Shown: one piece after another, positions 24,005 through 30,833 of the stretch
Layout of the letters: each line of letters starts with the position of its first letter
Numbering within the stretch: the first letter of the stretch is position 1
Assembly: GCA_964467785.1 (NCBI GenBank)
Contig: CAYXVB010000026.1
Coordinates: 1 to 30,833, forward strand
DNA length: 30,833 bases
Reading direction: 5' to 3'
From: CAYXVB01 sp964467785
GTDB taxonomy: Bacteria > Bdellovibrionota > UBA1018
Translations under genes and position numbers: made by a program
Notes under the pieces: generated by a model
Told to the model about the DNA's origin: nothing
Database searches by the model: none
Seen by the model: only the letters and a program-made list of their open reading frames with translations

Positions 24005-24138
24005 GGCGTCTGGGGAAGTGGCATTGCTGCATATTGCATCGTTGATTCTGCATGAAAAGGTTGTCTGCGACATTTCCCAGTCCATGACGCGAAAAGTTAA
24101 CCAGTTGAAATCGCGGAAAGTGCGCTCTAGGTCGCAAT

Positions 24139-24154
24139 CGGTATAGCACTTGCG
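24139..24154 (+). promoter_or_regulatory. Possible weak sigma-54 promoter for the kinase operon
   Basis: CGGTAT-AGCAC-TTGCG keeps the GG and GC pairs at the exact 10-bp spacing and the full TTGC element, but the -24 part is poor (consensus TGGCAC). The start would be near 24165, 24 nt before the first gene. The rest of the 24005-24188 gap has no gene; three TGCAT words occur at 24028-24053. Confidence 0.3.
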
Positions 24155-24188
24155 TTAAGCCCCCGTTTTTCTGCGTCCAGGTGGGGGA

Positions 24189-25259
24189 ATGCTACTGAAT
24201 CCGCAATCTGAAGTATTTGATAGGGCGCTGATCCTGATCATCGCACTGATGAGCGTTCTTGGTCTATTGACCTTGGTCCTGCCGGTGTCTAAACCGCAGC
24301 ATGGCGGCCCGTCAGACGTCCAATCCGACATGAGCGGAATAAAGTCCCAAGGCCAAGTGGCCGCAGATGCTGGCGCGGCGGGGACCGGAGTCAGTCTCTC
24401 GTCTGCGTCTACTTCCGAGGTCGCCGTCAAAAATCGTCTGACTCCTACGCCGAATCGCAATGGGGGTGGTGGACTTCAGGCGATCAGCTCTTCGGTATTC
24501 GCGGCATTTCTCGGCGCAAACCCACAAGTGGGGCGTCTGGTCAGTTTACAAGTAAGACACGAGCTGGAGCGGGTCGGGAAACTGGTCGTTGAGGCGGAGT
24601 CGGGGCTAACGATGACCCAGAGCTGGCAGGAGAATGGCGTTGGTGTTGTCGAGCTGAGACGACCCCCGCGGCAATCCCTTCGTCTGTTACGCGGGCTGGT
24701 GCGTAGGATCGCGCTGGGTGAGGGGCGCCAGGCGATGATCGCGGATTTTCAGCGCGATGCCGACCGGCTGGCCTGGGTTGATCCCGAAGCTGCTCGGAAT
24801 CATTCTGGGAATATCTCCGAAAGGGCCAAAGATCATCGACAACAGAGAGTCAATGCCTGGTTGCGGCGATTGGCAGGCTGGGCGGCAAAGGAAGGGGACC
24901 GCGACGGGTACCTCAGAGAAGCTCGCTCCGCCTATTTTCACGCAATGGGTCTCAGTAACACGGGCCAGCATCTCGATGCGTATCTGGAATTCGCGCTTTC
25001 GCTCGAGGGCTTTCGACGGTTCATCGAGCGCAATCCGCTCGATGCTCGAGTGCCAGAGAGCCTCTACCTACTGGGCGTGGCGTTCCTGAATCTGCGTGAG
25101 CTGCTTCCGCCGTCAGTGATGGGTGAGCGCTTCCTGATGATGTGCACGGATTTTTTCGGGGAAACAGTCTGGGGCTCCAGGGCGCGGCAGCTTTGGGCTC
25201 CTGCTCGTGGCGGGGATCCCAGGGAACGAAGCGAACGGAGGAATCGACATGCGCTTTAA
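24189..25259 (+). CDS. Membrane-anchored TPR-like protein upstream of the sensor kinase
   Basis: The 356-residue protein is not one I recognise. It has a short cytoplasmic start, one membrane helix (ALILIIALMSVLGLLTLVLPV, about 13-33), a low-complexity Ser/Ala/Gly stretch to about residue 95, then a mainly helical soluble domain. The C-terminal part (YLEFALSLEGFRRFIERNPLDARVPESLYLLGVAFLNLREL) looks like BamD/YbgF-type TPR units, expected in the periplasm. GTGGGGGA precedes the ATG. It overlaps the kinase gene by 11 bp, so the two are co-translated; it could report envelope state to the kinase. The Arg-rich final residues arise where the frame overlaps the kinase start. Confidence 0.7.
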   Translation: MLLNPQSEVFDRALILIIALMSVLGLLTLVLPVSKPQHGGPSDVQSDMSGIKSQGQVAADAGAAGTGVSLSSASTSEVAVKNRLTPTPNRNGGGGLQAISSSVFAAFLGANPQVGRLVSLQVRHELERVGKLVVEAESGLTMTQSWQENGVGVVELRRPPRQSLRLLRGLVRRIALGEGRQAMIADFQRDADRLAWVDPEAARNHSGNISERAKDHRQQRVNAWLRRLAGWAAKEGDRDGYLREARSAYFHAMGLSNTGQHLDAYLEFALSLEGFRRFIERNPLDARVPESLYLLGVAFLNLRELLPPSVMGERFLMMCTDFFGETVWGSRARQLWAPARGGDPRERSERRNRHAL

Positions 25260-27270
25260 GCTTGCGAACGGCCGGTTTCCTGCGTTCTCGCTCAAACAGC
25301 GAATCCAGGGCTTGACGGCGCTCATCGTCGGGCTGGTCACCGCTTTTGCCATGGCTCTCTATGTGCGGGAGAGCCGGATTGCCAAAGAAAGCATGGAGAT
25401 CGCAATTTCCGCCTACTCTCAAAAAGTCTTGCAGATGCGTGTTGATCTTGGACCGACACCTCAGCGAGGCGAGAGGATCGGCGAGGCTGAGATCGCGCGA
25501 TTCGCCAATGACTTGGATGAAGCTCGACGCGAAATGAAAGCGCCTGAAGTTCAGGAAATGCTCAACGAGACCTCCGCGCTGTTCACTCGCATGAGTGAAT
25601 CGCTCGAGAGAGGCCAGTGGTCGGACGCAGCCGAAGACTGGCGGAAAATTCATTCGATCCTCTTCGCGCTCGACGAATGGAACAAGAACAGCACCTATGC
25701 CAGCCTGAATCGCCTGGTTGAGCGCGAGCGCCAATCAGTCCGCCAGGCGATCATCCTATTCTTAGTGTTTTTCACTGTCCTCACCGCGCTTGGCAGCAAG
25801 CTGATCGGTCGGGTGACCGAGCCACTGACGCAGTTCACCCGCTTCATGGACAGTCTAGATCCCGAAGGGGATGTTCCGCTGCGATTCCCTTGGGAGCACT
25901 TTCGCGGCGCCGCGCCTGAGATCCACAAGCTCATGGTGAGCTGCGACAGTCTGCTCAAAAGGCTCCGCAGTCATCGCGCGGTCAATCTTCGTCGCGTGCT
26001 CGCGGAGAAACATCGATTCGAAATCATCGCTGCGGCTATTTCAGACGGCGTTATCCTTTTACGCGGAGGCAGGGAGATCTACGCAAATCCGGCGGGCAAG
26101 AGGATCCTGGGTTCGTATAATCCAGGAAATCTCGGAAACGCGCCTGCGACCATGGATTCCTTGGACGCCCAGGCCTCGCAGCCGCCTGTGAGCGGCGCCG
26201 AGGTGGTGCGGCGCGCGACCATGAAAACGATTCCACAGGAATATGCTTTTGAACAGGATGGCAGACAGGTGCATTATTTGATCTCTGCCATTCCGCTCAG
26301 CCAGGGATTCCTGCAGTCGATTTCGAACGAGGATGGAGTTCCGTCGGAACTGTCCGCCGAGGAGCCGGAGGTTCTGGTCTTGGCTCAGAACGTCACTCTG
26401 GTCAAAGAAAGCCATGAAGCGAAAATCCACTTTCTGGCCACTCTTTCCCATGAAGTGAAGACTCCGGTCACCAGTCTGATCATGGCGATCCGGTTGCTCG
26501 AACGGATCGCGCCTTCGCTGGGTAACGAGACGGTCAAGTCTCTCATCGATACCTGCAATCAGGACATTGAGCGGCTGCGCCGGCTCTTAGATGATCTCCT
26601 GCACGCTTCCCGCCTGGATACGCTGGAGATGCAGGCTCTCAATATGCGCGAGGTCGACTTTGGGAAACTGCTTCGACATACGATCCAGGGGTTCGCTTCC
26701 GCGGCACGCGAGCGTGGAGTGAAGATGGATATCGAGATCGACTCGTCCGTAAAAGCGACGGTCGTCTCGATGGATCCATCCAAGGTGGTCTGGGCGATAT
26801 CCCATCTATTGCTCAATGCGCTGAGACATAGCCCGCGCGACAGCAACGTTCGAATTCATGCGGGCATGGGCGACGGTTTCATCCAGCTCGGTATCAAGGA
26901 CAGTGGACCCGGCATCGATCCAAAAATTCAGAGCAGGATTTTCGAGAAATTCTCAGCGTTTTATGATATTCGCGTCGCCCGTACTGGGTCGACTGGAATG
27001 GGACTCGCCATCGCGAAGGAAATCGTGACTGCTCATGGTGGACGGATCTGGGTGAACAGCGCGCCGGGACAGGGCGCCGAGTTCAATTTAACATTGCCCC
27101 TGGGGAGGGGTGCTCGGGGCGCCGGGCGCCTGAACAGTGGGGCACCTACGCTGGGTCCAACTGAAGGGCCGAGTCGCAGTCCACTCGCCGGTTCGAGCGC
27201 CGGCGTGGTGAACGGGAGTTTTGGCAAACACTCGAAAGGAGAGGTCAGTGGCACGTCTGCTTGTGGTTGA
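25249..27270 (+). CDS. PAS sensor histidine kinase (KinB/NtrB-like)
   Basis: ATG 25249 has GGAGGA 6 nt upstream; the in-frame GTG 25207 lacks one. The 673-residue kinase has two membrane helices (about 21-38 and 167-186) enclosing a helical periplasmic sensor of about 125 residues, then a HAMP-like linker, a PAS domain (about 254-350, ISDGVILLRGGREIYANPAG), a HisKA domain with SHEVKTP (H401), the N-box LLLNALRHSP (N523), DSGPGID and GSTGMGLAIAKEIVTAHGG. A Gly/Pro/Ser-rich tail of about 55 residues follows the catalytic domain. Its end overlaps the response regulator gene by 23 bp, so it is the cognate kinase. The layout resembles Pseudomonas KinB beside AlgB. Confidence 0.92.
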   Translation: MRFKLANGRFPAFSLKQRIQGLTALIVGLVTAFAMALYVRESRIAKESMEIAISAYSQKVLQMRVDLGPTPQRGERIGEAEIARFANDLDEARREMKAPEVQEMLNETSALFTRMSESLERGQWSDAAEDWRKIHSILFALDEWNKNSTYASLNRLVERERQSVRQAIILFLVFFTVLTALGSKLIGRVTEPLTQFTRFMDSLDPEGDVPLRFPWEHFRGAAPEIHKLMVSCDSLLKRLRSHRAVNLRRVLAEKHRFEIIAAAISDGVILLRGGREIYANPAGKRILGSYNPGNLGNAPATMDSLDAQASQPPVSGAEVVRRATMKTIPQEYAFEQDGRQVHYLISAIPLSQGFLQSISNEDGVPSELSAEEPEVLVLAQNVTLVKESHEAKIHFLATLSHEVKTPVTSLIMAIRLLERIAPSLGNETVKSLIDTCNQDIERLRRLLDDLLHASRLDTLEMQALNMREVDFGKLLRHTIQGFASAARERGVKMDIEIDSSVKATVVSMDPSKVVWAISHLLLNALRHSPRDSNVRIHAGMGDGFIQLGIKDSGPGIDPKIQSRIFEKFSAFYDIRVARTGSTGMGLAIAKEIVTAHGGRIWVNSAPGQGAEFNLTLPLGRGARGAGRLNSGAPTLGPTEGPSRSPLAGSSAGVVNGSFGKHSKGEVSGTSACG

Positions 27271-28609
27271 CGATGAAAAAAGCATCTGCAGCACAATTGA
27301 AGCCGCGATGAAGGTGGCTGGTCATGAGGTGGAGGTGGCAGATAGCGGCGAGCTTGCTCTGTCCGTGATGCGGCGAAAGGTTCCGGAAATCATTCTGACC
27401 GATCTTCGCATGGATGGCATGAGCGGTCTTGATCTCCTGGGCAAGGCCCGCGAGTATTTTCCGTCAGTGACTGTCGTGATCATGACCGCGTTTGGAACCA
27501 TCGATACAGCGGTTTCCGCGATGAAGAATGGCGCTTACGATTATCTCGTCAAACCCTTCACTCCCGAGCAGCTCGAGCATTTGATTGAGCGTATCGAGGA
27601 GTATCGGCGGCTGCGCGAAGAGAATTCGAAATTGCGCGATACGGTCGACGCTCTGTCTGAGCCGAGCGGTATCACCACGCAGAATTCCAAGATGCAAAAG
27701 GTCCTGGATACCGCCAAAAAGGTCGCGGTCACGGACTCCACCATTCTGATCACCGGCGAGAGCGGCACCGGGAAGACGCTGCTCGCCAAGCTCATCCATG
27801 ACGGCAGTGTCCGCGCCAAGGGACCGTTCGCGGTCGTCAACTGCGCGACCCTTTCTGAAAATCTCCTGGAAAGCGAGCTTTTCGGACATGTTCGAGGCGC
27901 GTTTACAGGTGCGGTCAAGGACAAGATCGGCCGCCTTCAGGTCGCCGATACGGGCACTGTTTTCCTAGATGAAATCGGTGAAATCTCTCCGAGCCTTCAG
28001 ACCAAGTTGCTGCGCTTTCTGCAAGAACGGGAGTTCGAGCGTGTCGGCGACACCAAGACGGTGCGGGTGGACGTCCGGATCATCGCCGCTACGAACAAGG
28101 ATTTGGAGCGCGAGGTTCGTGAAGGGCGCTTCCGGGAGGATCTCTATTTCCGCCTCAACGTGATCGAGCTTCACATGCCATCGCTTCGGCAGCGTCCGGA
28201 GGATATCCTCACCCTCGCCGAGTCCTTGCTGACTCGATCCTTCCTTGCCAATAATCGGACTCCGCGGCCCTTTACTGAATCGGCCCGAAAAGCGATCGAG
28301 AGTTACAGCTGGCCTGGAAATATCCGCGAGCTCAAGAACGCGCTCGAACGCGCGGCCATTCTTTCGACCGGGGATCAGGTGACGGTCGAGGATCTTCCAG
28401 ATCGTGTTCTTGAGCATCAGGGGGGAGGCCAACCGGGGCGCCCGCCCTATTTCACCCAGGCTGATGTCAGTGTCAGTCTCGAGGATCTCGAAAAGCAACA
28501 TATTCAGCACGTGCTCACTACAGCAACGACGCTCGAAGAAGCGGCCAGTACTCTGGGCATCAATCTGAGTACGCTTTGGCGCAAGCGTCGACGCTACGGG
28601 CTCGAGTGA
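27248..28609 (+). CDS. NtrC-family sigma-54 response regulator, AlgB-like
   Basis: The GTG at 27248 has AAAGGAG 6 nt upstream and starts the receiver domain directly (ARLLVVDDE); upstream codons belong to the kinase. The 453-residue protein has a receiver with D52 and K102, a coiled linker, and an AAA+ domain with GESGTGKT (170-177), ELFGHVRGAFTGA (GAFTGA 217-222, the sigma-54 contact loop), TVFLDEIGEI and the RFREDLYFRLNV arginine-finger region. A C-terminal helix-turn-helix (EEAASTLGINLSTLWRKRRRYGL) follows. The HTH ending STLWRKRRRYGL is like AlgB. It should activate sigma-54 promoters; one lies 250 bp downstream of its stop. Confidence 0.94.
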   Translation: MARLLVVDDEKSICSTIEAAMKVAGHEVEVADSGELALSVMRRKVPEIILTDLRMDGMSGLDLLGKAREYFPSVTVVIMTAFGTIDTAVSAMKNGAYDYLVKPFTPEQLEHLIERIEEYRRLREENSKLRDTVDALSEPSGITTQNSKMQKVLDTAKKVAVTDSTILITGESGTGKTLLAKLIHDGSVRAKGPFAVVNCATLSENLLESELFGHVRGAFTGAVKDKIGRLQVADTGTVFLDEIGEISPSLQTKLLRFLQEREFERVGDTKTVRVDVRIIAATNKDLEREVREGRFREDLYFRLNVIELHMPSLRQRPEDILTLAESLLTRSFLANNRTPRPFTESARKAIESYSWPGNIRELKNALERAAILSTGDQVTVEDLPDRVLEHQGGGQPGRPPYFTQADVSVSLEDLEKQHIQHVLTTATTLEEAASTLGINLSTLWRKRRRYGLE

Positions 28610-28625
28610 TCGAGGATCGTTCCAG

Positions 28626-28672
28626 GGCCGGAGGAGGGGACGTTACAGACGTCGCTTCTTCCGGCCTTTTTT
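28626..28672 (+). terminator. Intrinsic terminator of the two-component operon
   Basis: GGCCGGA (28626-28632) pairs with TCCGGCC (28660-28666) and the stem continues inward with G-T-tolerant pairs to ACG/CGT around TTACAGA. Six T residues follow (28667-28672). Confidence 0.9.
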
Positions 28673-28701
28673 CGTTTTAAGGGTCCATTTTTTACGTTTG
28701 A

Positions 28702-28728
28702 TCGTGCGAGGCGTGCTGTATCGCACGA
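28702..28728 (+). promoter_or_regulatory. Inverted repeat, candidate enhancer site for the sigma-54 activator
   Basis: TCGTGCGA (28702-28709) and its exact complement TCGCACGA (28721-28728) flank an 11-nt spacer, placing the half-sites 19 bp apart (about two helical turns). The centre lies about 170 bp upstream of the predicted start near 28885, the usual range for NtrC-type enhancers. Confidence 0.6.
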
Positions 28729-28858
28729 ATGTCGAGCGATTCCCTGACTTCACATCGTCCGCGGGTTCGCGGCGAGTCATGTTCCAAGTCTCTGTTATTT
28801 CGGCATTCCAGGCGCGATGGTCCGGCGGACGTCGCTAGCGCGGGTCTCTGCCGCCTGC

Positions 28859-28874
28859 TGGCATCGCGATTGCT
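28859..28874 (+). promoter_or_regulatory. Sigma-54 (-24/-12) promoter
   Basis: TGGCAT-CGCGA-TTGCT differs from consensus only at the last base of the -24 hexamer; GG and GC are 10 bp apart. The predicted start near 28885 gives a 74-nt leader to the gene at 28959. Confidence 0.75.
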
Positions 28875-28958
28875 TTACGCGCCATTCGCCGCGCGGCAGT
28901 TGGGGGTGCGGCTTAACGGAACTTTGACTTTCAACTTCGACTTTCAAGGAGACTCGAA

Positions 28959-29726
28959 ATGAAATTGAACCATCTCATGCTGTTCAGCTTTGCGGCCGCT
29001 CTCGCGACGTCCACCGCTCACGCCGTCCTCAAGGATGGCGGCACTGGCGCCGGGGAGTCTGCACCAGCCGCGGGCGAGAGCGCTCCAAGTACTGGCGCTC
29101 CTGCTCCTGCTCCGGCTCCCGGTCCGGATACTGGCGGTAACAGTAACGGCAACGGTGGCGGCAGCGCCGATAACGGAACGAGCGTCGCAGTCACCTGGTC
29201 AGAACTCAAACAGCGGTGTCTGCATCCGGATCAGTTCAATACCCAGCGAGCTCCTCAAAAGATCGTCATCCAATGCACGGAGCGCAGTCTTGACTACATT
29301 CCGGCCGGTGCCCAGCAGATTCCGCTCCAGGGAGCGCGGACGGTAGTCACAGCGGTGCTGTCCGACAAGTTCCATGTGGCCGCCTCGGCAATGGACCTTC
29401 CAGTGATGCCTAAGGGTGCAAACTGCCTTCAGTACAAAGAGGTGGAGCGCGCCTATACGATCGAGCAGCCGTTGTCTTGTGAGCAGATCCTGGGTCTCAA
29501 GGAGGATCTGAGTGCCTATTGCGTGAACTCGATCGGGCACGCTAAGGGCGACAACTTCAAGCCCACCGAGTCTCGCGATACGGGGCGCGTGATCGATGCG
29601 TGTGGTGGCCAGGGCGTGCCCTATCCGACATATGACAAGGGCGAAGGCAAAGGCGAGCAGAGCGGCGAGAAGTCTGGCGAGAAGTCCGGCTCCGCTGGCA
29701 AGCCTGAGGTGTCGGGCAAGAACTGA
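28959..29726 (+). CDS. Secreted six-cysteine protein of unknown function
   Basis: AAGGAG lies 8-9 nt before ATG. The 255-residue precursor has a signal peptide (MKLNHLMLFSFAAALATSTAHA/V, 22 residues), a disordered Gly/Ala/Pro/Ser linker (about 24-74, including an AP-rich run), a folded domain of about 145 residues with cysteines 87, 106, 156, 174, 188 and 215 (an even number, suited to three disulfides), and a charged low-complexity tail with two GEKS units. I do not recognise the domain. It is the first gene behind the sigma-54 promoter and is followed 107 bp later by a lipoprotein gene. It shares the low-complexity Gly/Ser character of the other sigma-54-driven protein at 13327. Confidence 0.8.
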   Translation: MKLNHLMLFSFAAALATSTAHAVLKDGGTGAGESAPAAGESAPSTGAPAPAPAPGPDTGGNSNGNGGGSADNGTSVAVTWSELKQRCLHPDQFNTQRAPQKIVIQCTERSLDYIPAGAQQIPLQGARTVVTAVLSDKFHVAASAMDLPVMPKGANCLQYKEVERAYTIEQPLSCEQILGLKEDLSAYCVNSIGHAKGDNFKPTESRDTGRVIDACGGQGVPYPTYDKGEGKGEQSGEKSGEKSGSAGKPEVSGKN

Positions 29727-29833
29727 TCGACCTGTGACCTGCAAGTTTTGGCCGGCGTCCGGATGCGGTGGGTATCTCCTCTCGCGGCCGGGCGCCGGCG
29801 CCGTTTCCGTCCCTGCGATAGGAGGTATGCGCC

Positions 29834-30833
29834 ATGAAAGTGAAGAAGCGAGAAGTCCGATTCATCCGGGGAAAGGCTGCCGAGTCTTTCGTCATCGCGT
29901 CCGTATTGGGACTTGGGGCCTGCGCCCCGGATCAGGGTCCGACACCCGCGTCGGTCGTGGCGGCAGATCCGGTGCCCAGAGTGTTATCGCCCGCTCGGAG
30001 GGACGAGGAGCTGGCTACCGCGACGGCCGCCTTAGGGCCATTGATTGTCCGTGCGGGAAGCGAGACCCACGAGGCGTCAATAAAGCCTTGGTCCGCGTGG
30101 TGGTATCCGATCAGGGATACCGCGCTTTTTGAAGGCAACAAGCCGGGGGACTCTCCGCTCGAAAAATATGATCTTTACGTCAAGAACGTCCGTCACGAAG
30201 AGGGCGGGGCCGCTGCTTTCGAGCGCGAAAATCTGTATGACTCGCGCGCAAGCGGATGGGAAGGGCACTGCAATGCCTGGTCGCTCGCTTCGGTGATGGA
30301 GCCGGAGCCGCAGGCGGCGGTGACCTATTCAGGCGTCACGTTCGGCGTGGGCGACCAAAAGGCGCTGCTCATCAAGAGCTATGAGTCCGTCCAGGGGATT
30401 CGGCAATTCGGGCAAAGGTACAACGGTGACCGCTATTCGATCTATGATGATATTTTTCCGGATCAGCTCCATCGTGTGATTCAGGATCAATTGATCGGCA
30501 AGGGCAGGCCCTTTATCATCGACAAGGAACCCGGAGTAGCGGTGTGGAATTTTCCCATCTGGAAAGCCGACATCGCTATCCGCCCGGACGGGGCCGACGC
30601 GGGGCGGGCGCACGTGACGCTCTGGTTGCATGGCGCAAGCCCTTTTGTGAGCGAGGCCGACTTCAAGGGCACGCTGCCGCTTGCGTTTAGATACACGTAT
30701 GACCTGATCGGCGAGCCCGTGGATTTGCCGGTGGGGCGCTCTCTGCGCGTGCTGTGGGGCGAGTGGACGGGCGAGTCGCGCGACTATCATCCCGATTTTG
30801 CGCTGCTCAACGGGCGTGTCTATCCCGACACGC
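29834..30833 (+). CDS. Transglutaminase-elicitor-like lipoprotein (3' partial)
   Basis: ATG 29834 follows GGAGG (29821-29825), and the frame stays open to the window edge (333 codons). The N-terminus is basic, then hydrophobic with a lipobox LGLGAC (C30), so a lipoprotein is expected. After a Pro/Ala spacer come KPWSAWWYPIRD (85-95), SPLEKYDLY, the WEGHCNAWSLAS block with candidate nucleophile C146, and near the edge WGEWTGESRDYHPDFAL with HPDF at 319-322. This order matches what I know of the transglutaminase elicitor family (Phytophthora elicitor domain, also in bacteria), whose members cross-link or act as cysteine peptidase-like enzymes. It is probably co-transcribed with the preceding gene; a GC palindrome at 29791-29802 lies between them. 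Confidence 0.75.
   Translation, partial: MKVKKREVRFIRGKAAESFVIASVLGLGACAPDQGPTPASVVAADPVPRVLSPARRDEELATATAALGPLIVRAGSETHEASIKPWSAWWYPIRDTALFEGNKPGDSPLEKYDLYVKNVRHEEGGAAAFERENLYDSRASGWEGHCNAWSLASVMEPEPQAAVTYSGVTFGVGDQKALLIKSYESVQGIRQFGQRYNGDRYSIYDDIFPDQLHRVIQDQLIGKGRPFIIDKEPGVAVWNFPIWKADIAIRPDGADAGRAHVTLWLHGASPFVSEADFKGTLPLAFRYTYDLIGEPVDLPVGRSLRVLWGEWTGESRDYHPDFALLNGRVYPDT

Larger units (their letters stand above)
28673..28958 (+). promoter_or_regulatory. Control region between regulator and secreted-protein operon
   Basis: Together with the terminator this is the longest gene-free stretch (28610-28958). It contains an 8+8 inverted repeat (28702-28728), a sigma-54 promoter (28859-28874) and two copies of GACTTTCAA (28926-28934, 28939-28947) just before the AAGGAG ribosome site. 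No convincing ORF is present. Confidence 0.7.

Noticed and set aside
13166..28789. Shared 9-mer GTTCCAAGT upstream of both sigma-54 promoters (13166-13174 and 28781-28789)
   Set aside because: It lies at different distances from the two starts (about -64 and -100), and a 9-base match between two regions of this size is plausible by chance.
28729..28962. 77-codon plus-strand ORF in the control region before 28959
   Set aside because: It covers the sigma-54 promoter, has no ribosome site and its product is Arg/Ser-rich with no family features.
29596..30132. 178-codon plus-strand ORF across the end of the six-cysteine gene
   Set aside because: It overlaps two better supported genes in another frame; the lipoprotein frame from 29834 has a ribosome site, lipobox and family motifs.
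1..30833. CRISPR array, rRNA genes, prophage or integron
   Set aside because: No regularly spaced direct repeats, ribosomal RNA sequence, phage structural genes or integrase were seen.

Overview
The window is a GC-rich, densely coded bacterial segment in the style of Bdellovibrionota (Oligoflexia) or another former delta-proteobacterial lineage. The clues are a Tad/Flp pilus operon that ends in a YD-repeat protein followed by a tiny secreted disordered protein (the layout I recall for the Bdellovibrio 'hit' locus), sigma-54 control elements, many TTG/GTG starts, and leucine-catabolism genes with a two-gene methylcrotonyl-CoA carboxylase alpha subunit. The phylum call is an inference from gene content only.

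Region 1 (1-13626) is a Tad (type IVb) pilus locus. It opens with the end of an FHA/TPR membrane protein and a PP2C-like phosphatase that lacks some metal-binding aspartates. An AT-rich promoter then leads to two Flp prepilins, a prepilin peptidase, a third Flp-like prepilin whose start is duplicated by a 24-bp tandem repeat, two TadE/F-type pseudopilins, CpaB, the CpaC secretin, a CpaE-CpaF fusion ATPase and TadB. A secreted YD-repeat protein follows. A consensus sigma-54 promoter and a 72-aa secreted low-complexity protein close the locus, ahead of a strong terminator.

Region 2 (13674-16392) is a potABC-type polyamine ABC transporter operon without its binding protein. Region 3 (16493-22000) is a leucine/isovalerate degradation cluster: the MCC carboxyltransferase on the minus strand, and divergently methylglutaconyl-CoA hydratase, biotin carboxylase, a separate biotin carrier protein and HMG-CoA lyase.

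Region 4 (21998-24004) holds a Y1 (RAYT-type) transposase gene enclosed by a perfect 27-bp inverted repeat whose outer ends supply the stop codons of both neighbours. A BCAM0308-family zinc-ribbon protein and a divergent DksA/TraR-type protein follow.

Region 5 (24189-30833) is a regulatory and secretion module: a membrane TPR-like protein, a PAS histidine kinase and an AlgB/NtrC-type sigma-54 activator in one overlapping operon, then a terminator. Next come an 8+8 inverted repeat and a good -24/-12 promoter driving a secreted six-cysteine protein and a transglutaminase-elicitor-like lipoprotein that runs off the window. The same activator could also serve the sigma-54 promoter at the end of the Tad locus; that link is inferred.
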